NCBI RefSeq assembly: GCF_937941905.1
Contig: NZ_CALDGS010000160.1
Coordinates: forward strand, 1-8,801
From: an uncultured Mycolicibacterium sp.
GTDB lineage: Bacteria > Actinomycetota > Actinomycetes > Mycobacteriales > Mycobacteriaceae
DNA length: 8,801 bases
Direction: 5' to 3'
Under the pieces are notes generated by a model that was not told where the DNA came from, made no database searches, and was given only the letters and a program-made list of their open reading frames with translations. Shown piece after piece: positions 4,740 to 8,801 of the stretch; position 1 is the stretch's first letter, and every line of letters begins with the position of its first letter. A program made the translations under genes and the position numbers.

Positions 4740-5911
4740 TACCGGCGCGGCGGGACGGTGAGGTTGGCGCCGGTGTCGCCGTCGAACAGCACCAGGCGGG
4801 CCGGGTCGAAGGCCAGCTGCAGCTGCTCGCCGGCGCGGGCCTGCGAGTCGGTGGACACCCGCGCGACGAACTCGTTCTCGCCCACCCCGCTCTCGGCGGC
4901 CAACTGGGCCAGCTGGGCCGAATGCGCGCCGGCGCCCTCGAGTTTGAAGTGCACGTACTTGTCCGCGCCGAGCGACTCGACGAGGTCCACCTTGATGTCG
5001 AAGGTGACCGCGCGCAGCTTGGCGTAGGTGTCCATCAGCGCGGCGTCCTCGATGTGCTCCGGGCGCAGCCCGGCGATGACGTTGCGCGCCAACGGATGCC
5101 GGTTGACCACGTCGAGCGTCTCGGCGGGCAGCAGCGCCTCGCCGAACGGCAGCCGCACCCCCACGTCGGTGAGGGTGGCCGGGAAGAAGTTCATCGCCGG
5201 CGAGCCGATGAAGCCGGCCACGAACAGGTTCGCCGGGGTGTGGTAGAGCTCGTCGGGAGTGGCGATCTGCTGGGCCTCGCCGTCGAGCAGCACCACCACC
5301 CGGTCGCCGAGGGTCATCGCCTCGGTCTGGTCGTGGGTGACGTAGACGGTGGTGGTGCCGAGCCGGTTCTGCAGCCGGGCGATCTCGGTGCGCATCTGCA
5401 CGCGCAGCTTGGCGTCGAGGTTGCTCAGCGGCTCGTCCATCAGAAACGCCTTGGGGTTGCGCACGATTGCGCGCCCCATCGCCACCCGCTGCCGCTGGCC
5501 GCCGGACAGCTGGGCCGGGCGGCGGTCCAGCAGCTCGGTCAGGTCGAGGATCTTCGCGACCTCGTCGACCTTGCGGGCGATCTCGTCCTTCTTGACCTTG
5601 GCCAGGGTGAGCGGGAAGGCGATGTTCTGCCGCACGGTCATGTGCGGGTAGAGCGCGTAGGACTGGAACACCATCGCGATGTCGCGGTCCCTGGGCGCCT
5701 TCTCGTTGACCCGTTCGCCGTCGATGCGCAGCTCGCCGGAGGTGATGTCCTCCAGCCCGGCGATCATGTTGAGGGTCGTCGACTTTCCGCAGCCGGACGG
5801 GCCGACCAGGATGATGAACTCGCCGTCGGCGATGGTCAGCGACAGGTCCTTCACGGCCGTGGCGCCGTTGGGGTAACGCTTGGTCACCCGATCCAACACA
5901 ATCTCGGCCAT
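4739..5911 (-). CDS. sugC: Trehalose ABC transporter ATP-binding protein SugC
   Basis: This is a 390-residue ATPase that powers the LpqY-SugABC trehalose importer from the cytoplasmic side of the membrane, as a homodimer. All nucleotide-binding motifs are intact: Walker A GPSGCGKST (37-45), Q-loop Gln83 in FQSYALYPHMTV, signature LSGGQ (135-139), Walker B FLMDEP (156-161) with catalytic Glu160, D-loop SNLD (163-166) and switch His193. Beyond about residue 235 is the regulatory beta-barrel domain typical of MalK/UgpC-type sugar importers, with GFIGSPAMNFF (234-244) and GLRPEHIED. Length is close to the M. tuberculosis protein (393 residues, from memory). The ATG at 5911 is preceded by GAAGGGG (5924-5918) with a 6-nt gap, lying within the last codons of sugB. 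Gene order after sugA and sugB supports the specific name over other MalK-like ATPases. Confidence 0.95.
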   Translation of the reverse strand: MAEIVLDRVTKRYPNGATAVKDLSLTIADGEFIILVGPSGCGKSTTLNMIAGLEDITSGELRIDGERVNEKAPRDRDIAMVFQSYALYPHMTVRQNIAFPLTLAKVKKDEIARKVDEVAKILDLTELLDRRPAQLSGGQRQRVAMGRAIVRNPKAFLMDEPLSNLDAKLRVQMRTEIARLQNRLGTTTVYVTHDQTEAMTLGDRVVVLLDGEAQQIATPDELYHTPANLFVAGFIGSPAMNFFPATLTDVGVRLPFGEALLPAETLDVVNRHPLARNVIAGLRPEHIEDAALMDTYAKLRAVTFDIKVDLVESLGADKYVHFKLEGAGAHSAQLAQLAAESGVGENEFVARVSTDSQARAGEQLQLAFDPARLVLFDGDTGANLTVPPRR

Positions 5912-5914
5912 CGA

Positions 5915-6754
5915 CTACCCCTTCACCGCGCCGGAGGTCAGCCCGGCGACGATCCGTCGTTGGAAAATGAGCACAAAGACGATGATCGGGATCGTAATCA
6001 CCATCGCGCCGGCGGCGATCGATCCCGTCGGTTCCTCGAACTGCGAACTGCCGGTGAAGTTGGCGATGGCGACCGGGGCGGTGATGGCCCGGTCGGTGGC
6101 CGTCAGCGACAGCGCGAGCAGCAGGTCGTTCCAGGCGAAGATGAACACCAGGATGGCCGCGGTGACGATGCCCGGCGCGGCCAGCGGCGCGATCACCTTG
6201 GTGAAGGCCTGCAGCGGGGTGGCCCCGTCCATCTTGGCCGCCTTCTCCAGATCCCACGGGATCTCCCGGAAGAACGCCGAGAGGGTGTAGATCGCCAGCG
6301 GCAGCGCGAAGGTGATGTACGGGATGATCAGGCCCAGCCAGGTGTCGAACAGCCCGATGTGGCGCTCGATGTTGAAGATCGGTGTCACCAGCGAGATGTG
6401 CGGGAACATCGCGATCAGCAGCGCCACCCCGATGAGCAGTCGCTTGCCCGGGAAGTCCAGTCGCGCGATCGCGTAGGCGGCCATGCCGCCGATGACCACC
6501 GCGATGAAGGTGGTGATCAGCCCGACGCCGATGGAGTTGATCAGCGCCGAACTGAACGCGTTGCCCGAGAAGATCGCCCGGTAGTTCTCGAAGGTGATCT
6601 CCTCGGGAATGAACTTGCCGTCCTTGACCGTTGCGGTGGACTTCAGCGACAGACTCAGGATCCACAGCACCGGGGTCAAGGCGTAGATCAGCACCAGGAC
6701 GTCGACGACGATCCAGCCGACGGCCCGGCGCGGGGTCACCCGTTCGGTGCTCAC
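5915..6754 (-). CDS. sugB: Trehalose ABC transporter permease SugB
   Basis: This is a 279-residue inner-membrane permease of the MalG type and one half of the trehalose channel. About six hydrophobic segments are visible, near residues 12-36, 72-97, 107-128, 139-161, 195-215 and 245-268. The EAA loop that docks on the ATPase is at about 169-190 (LEKAAKMDGATPLQAFTKVI), with the invariant glycine at 177. The GTG start at 6754 overlaps the sugA stop as GTGA (6754-6751) and is preceded by AGGAGGAA (6770-6763) with an 8-nt gap, the best ribosome binding site in the window. A frame continuing upstream over sugA is only a shadow. The gene ends 3 nt before sugC and its last codons contain the sugC ribosome binding site, so the two should be translated together. 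The substrate is inferred from the whole operon rather than from this subunit. Confidence 0.95.
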   Translation of the reverse strand: MSTERVTPRRAVGWIVVDVLVLIYALTPVLWILSLSLKSTATVKDGKFIPEEITFENYRAIFSGNAFSSALINSIGVGLITTFIAVVIGGMAAYAIARLDFPGKRLLIGVALLIAMFPHISLVTPIFNIERHIGLFDTWLGLIIPYITFALPLAIYTLSAFFREIPWDLEKAAKMDGATPLQAFTKVIAPLAAPGIVTAAILVFIFAWNDLLLALSLTATDRAITAPVAIANFTGSSQFEEPTGSIAAGAMVITIPIIVFVLIFQRRIVAGLTSGAVKG

Positions 6755-7677
6755 CTGACGCGTTCCTCCTGATCGGCACCGGGCGCGGATGCGCCGAAGA
6801 TCTTGATGTAGATGAAGGCGATGACGGCCACGCTGAGGAACACCAGCACGCTGATCGCCGAGCCCAGGCCGAGGTTGAACGCCTTGAACAGGTTGTCGTA
6901 GCCCAGGATCGACACCGAGCCGGTGTCGTTGGCGCCGCCGGTGAGCACGTAGATGTTGTCGAAGATGCGGAACGCGTCGAGGGTGCGGAACAGCAGCGCC
7001 ACCAGGATCGCCGGCTTGATCATCGGCAGGATCACCCGGGTCAGCCGCTGCCACGGCCCGGCGCCGTCGACGGCGGCGGCGTTGAGCAGCTCCTGCGGCA
7101 CCAGCGCCAGCCCGGCCAGCAACAGCAGCGACATGAACGGGGTGGTCTTCCACACCTCGGCCAGCACCACCACCGCCAGCGACGGCAACTGCTCGGTCAG
7201 CGGCGCGGTGCCGTCGGGCAGCAGGTTGGCCAGATAACCGGTGCCCGGCGTCCAGGCGTAGTACCAGCTGTAGGACGCCGCGACGGTGACGATGCCGTAC
7301 GGGATCAGGATGGCGGTGCGCACCAGCCCCTTGCCGAAGATGGTGCGGTGCATCACCAGGGCCAGCGCCAGGCCGAGCACGAACTCGATGGCCACCGACA
7401 CCACGGTGATGCCCAGCGTCACCAGAAACGCCGTCCACCAGTACCGGTCGGACAGCACGGTGACGTAGTTGGCCAGCCCGACGAACTCGACGTCGTCGGG
7501 TTCGGCGAGGTTGTAGCGCTGCAGGCTGAGCCAGACCGCGTACAGGATGGGATAACCCGTCACCGCCAGCATGAGCACCACGGCCGGCGCGATGAGCAGG
7601 TAGGCCAGCCGGCGCTGGGCGCGGGTGTCGTCGGTGCGCCCCGGTCCGGCCGGGGCGGCGGTCGCGGTGGCGGTCAC
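6751..7677 (-). CDS. sugA: Trehalose ABC transporter permease SugA
   Basis: This is a 308-residue MalF-type permease and partner of SugB in the membrane channel. A Thr/Ala-rich cytoplasmic N-terminus (1-22) precedes membrane segments near 24-50, 82-108, 118-140, 168-192, 219-231 and 271-295. The EAA loop is ELLNAAAVDGAGPWQRLTRV (196-215) with the invariant glycine at 205. Length agrees with M. tuberculosis SugA (307, from memory). The GTG start at 7677 overlaps the lpqY stop as GTGA (7677-7674), and TAAGGGG (7692-7686) lies 8 nt upstream. The same 4-nt overlap joins sugA to sugB, so the subunits are probably made in a fixed ratio. The Ala/Thr-rich first 20 residues vary between species in such proteins, but no better start is visible. 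Confidence 0.95.
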   Translation of the reverse strand: MTATATAAPAGPGRTDDTRAQRRLAYLLIAPAVVLMLAVTGYPILYAVWLSLQRYNLAEPDDVEFVGLANYVTVLSDRYWWTAFLVTLGITVVSVAIEFVLGLALALVMHRTIFGKGLVRTAILIPYGIVTVAASYSWYYAWTPGTGYLANLLPDGTAPLTEQLPSLAVVVLAEVWKTTPFMSLLLLAGLALVPQELLNAAAVDGAGPWQRLTRVILPMIKPAILVALLFRTLDAFRIFDNIYVLTGGANDTGSVSILGYDNLFKAFNLGLGSAISVLVFLSVAVIAFIYIKIFGASAPGADQEERVR

Positions 7678-8801
7678 GGGATCAGCCCCTTACCGTCGAT
7701 GGCCTTCTGCACCTGCTCGGCGAGCTCGTCGGCGGTGCGTTCCGGGTCGATCTTGGTGATCGGCGCCAGCGTCGCCGAGATCCGGGTCGACAGCGCCTGG
7801 TACACCGGGGTGGCCGGGCGCACCGCGGCGTTGGTCAGCTGGTCCCGGATGATCTGCCACTGCGGGTACTTCTTCTGGAATTCCGGGTCGTCGTAGACCG
7901 AGGTGCGCACCGCGGGCAGCCCGCCCTCGATGGAGGTCAGCTTCTGGTTCTCCACGCTGCGCAGGCAGCGCAGCGCCTCGAACGCCTCGGCCTTGTGCCG
8001 GGTGGTGCTGGCCACCGCGACGTTCAGCCCGCCCAGCGTCACCCGGGCCGGCTCGTCCGGGTTCACCCCCGGATAGTGGGCGAAGCCGAACACCTTCATC
8101 GTCTCGCCGTAGGCGCGGTCGAACTGCTCGTCGGTGGGCGAGAACATGCCGAGGTCGTTGATGCTGCCGGCCAGTGCCGGATCCTCGTCGAGCGGCAGGA
8201 ACGGCACCCCGCCCTTGACCGCGTTCTCCAGCATCGACGGCAGCACGAACGGCCAGTTCACCTCGAGCGCGGCCTTGCCCTGCTCCAGCGCCAGTCGCGC
8301 GGTGCCCTCGTCGGTCTGGGTGATCGACGGGTCGGCGCCGGGCGCGGTGGCGACCGCCTTGATGGTCTGCAGCGCCTTGACCGTCGCGGCGCGGTGCTCG
8401 GGGGTGTCGGTCAGCGTGACCCGCTTGCCGTCCTCGGACAGCACCCGGCCGCCGGCGCTCTCCAGCAGCGTGTTGAACCAGACCACCAGGCCCTCGTACT
8501 GCTTGCCCTGCACCGCGATCCAGCTCGGCCCGCCCTCCCGGTACAGCCGGGTGGCGACCTCCACCATCTCGTCCCAGGTCTTCGGCGGCTCGGGTACGAG
8601 ATCGGCGCGGTACCAGAGCAGTTGGGTGTTGGTGGTGATGGGCGCGGCGTAGAGCCGGCCGTTCCACTTGGCGGTCTCCAGCGGGCCGGGCAGCGTGTTC
8701 TCCACCGCGTCGGCCTCGGCCAGCCCGGCCGGGTCCTCCGAGAGCGGCAGCGCCCAGCCGGCCTCGGCGAACTCGGCGGTCCACACCACGTCGAGCGCCA
8801 T
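7674..8801 (-). CDS. lpqY: Trehalose-binding lipoprotein LpqY, C-terminal part
   Basis: These are the last 375 residues of the substrate-binding lipoprotein of the trehalose importer, which captures trehalose released in the envelope by mycolyltransferases. The frame runs off the right edge; the Met at the edge is internal, and by family size (about 465 residues) some 90 residues with the signal peptide and lipidated Cys lie outside. The fragment has the family-1 sugar-binding fold: PITTNTQLLWYR (54-65 of the fragment), PKTWDEMVEVATRLY (73-87), EQGKAALEVNWPF (173-185) with an aromatic pair likely near the sugar site, LGGLNVAVAS (256-265) and IEGGLPAVRTSVYDDPEF (291-308). The TGA at 7676-7674 is inside the GTGA overlap with sugA, showing one operon. 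The operon promoter is outside the window. Recognition is by sequence plus operon context; trehalose specificity is known for the mycobacterial family, not shown here. Confidence 0.93.
   Translation of the reverse strand: MALDVVWTAEFAEAGWALPLSEDPAGLAEADAVENTLPGPLETAKWNGRLYAAPITTNTQLLWYRADLVPEPPKTWDEMVEVATRLYREGGPSWIAVQGKQYEGLVVWFNTLLESAGGRVLSEDGKRVTLTDTPEHRAATVKALQTIKAVATAPGADPSITQTDEGTARLALEQGKAALEVNWPFVLPSMLENAVKGGVPFLPLDEDPALAGSINDLGMFSPTDEQFDRAYGETMKVFGFAHYPGVNPDEPARVTLGGLNVAVASTTRHKAEAFEALRCLRSVENQKLTSIEGGLPAVRTSVYDDPEFQKKYPQWQIIRDQLTNAAVRPATPVYQALSTRISATLAPITKIDPERTADELAEQVQKAIDGKGLIP

Noticed and set aside
4922..6772. A 616-codon plus-strand open frame antisense to sugC and sugB
   Set aside because: It is a high-GC third-position artefact: composition is Arg/Gln/His/Gly-rich with no recognisable domain, and it lies opposite well-supported genes.
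4143..6779. An 878-codon open frame on the minus strand spanning sugC, part of sugB and the SUFU gene
   Set aside because: Only its last 198 codons are real, the SUFU-domain gene from the GTG at 4739. The rest is Arg/Gly/Asp-rich out-of-frame sequence over sugC and sugB, which carry intact motifs in their own frames.
8799..8801. Met at the right edge as the true start of lpqY
   Set aside because: The sequence after it is the interior of a sugar-binding protein and lacks any signal peptide or lipobox, so the gene continues past the edge.
1..8801. Search for tRNA, rRNA, riboswitch, insertion sequence, phage or toxin-antitoxin content
   Set aside because: Nothing recognisable was found by eye on either strand; all gaps are under 200 nt and are covered by the sites listed.

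Overview
The window is high-GC actinobacterial DNA and almost certainly chromosomal sequence from a mycobacterium, most like a Mycolicibacterium-type species. The main evidence is recognisable mycobacterial genes in a familiar order: the end of kgd (2-oxoglutarate decarboxylase/dehydrogenase E1), a DUF732 secreted protein, a 276-residue short-chain dehydrogenase like Rv1245c, the lipoprotein LpqZ, and the trehalose importer LpqY-SugABC. Frequent GTG starts, TANNNT -10 elements, a likely leaderless mRNA and 1-4 nt gene overlaps fit the same group.

Layout. Positions 2-478 (+) hold the C-terminal 158 residues of Kgd. It converges on a DUF732 gene at 573-950 (-), with a long palindrome (491-546) between the two stop codons. 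A 192-nt divergent intergenic region (951-1142) carries two near-identical 23-bp direct repeats, then a candidate promoter and a good ribosome binding site for the SDR gene (1143-1973, +). The SDR gene converges on lpqZ (2007-2855, -). lpqZ lies 16 nt downstream of a compact malic enzyme gene (2872-4077, -), and the junction contains a seven-codon mini-ORF that overlaps both neighbours as ATGA. The malic enzyme GTG sits exactly where a leaderless transcript from a TACCCT -10 element would begin. Upstream on the same strand is the tightly packed operon lpqY (partial, 7674-8801), sugA (6751-7677), sugB (5915-6754), sugC (4739-5911) and a SUFU-domain gene (4143-4739), which overlaps sugC by one base.

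Function. LpqY-SugABC imports trehalose released when mycolates are moved from trehalose monomycolate to the cell wall. SugC is the ATPase, SugA and SugB form the channel and LpqY is the lipoprotein receptor. The SUFU-domain protein is an unexplained fifth member of this operon. Kgd and malic enzyme act at the 2-oxoglutarate and malate nodes of central carbon metabolism. LpqZ looks like a glycine-betaine-type binding lipoprotein without its own permease or ATPase in view.

I see no mobile element, CRISPR array, tRNA, rRNA or toxin-antitoxin system, and no intergenic stretch longer than about 190 nt. Most of the window is ordinary core-genome content. The items worth a second look are small: the palindrome, the paired repeats, the mini-ORF relay, the leaderless start and the SUFU gene.
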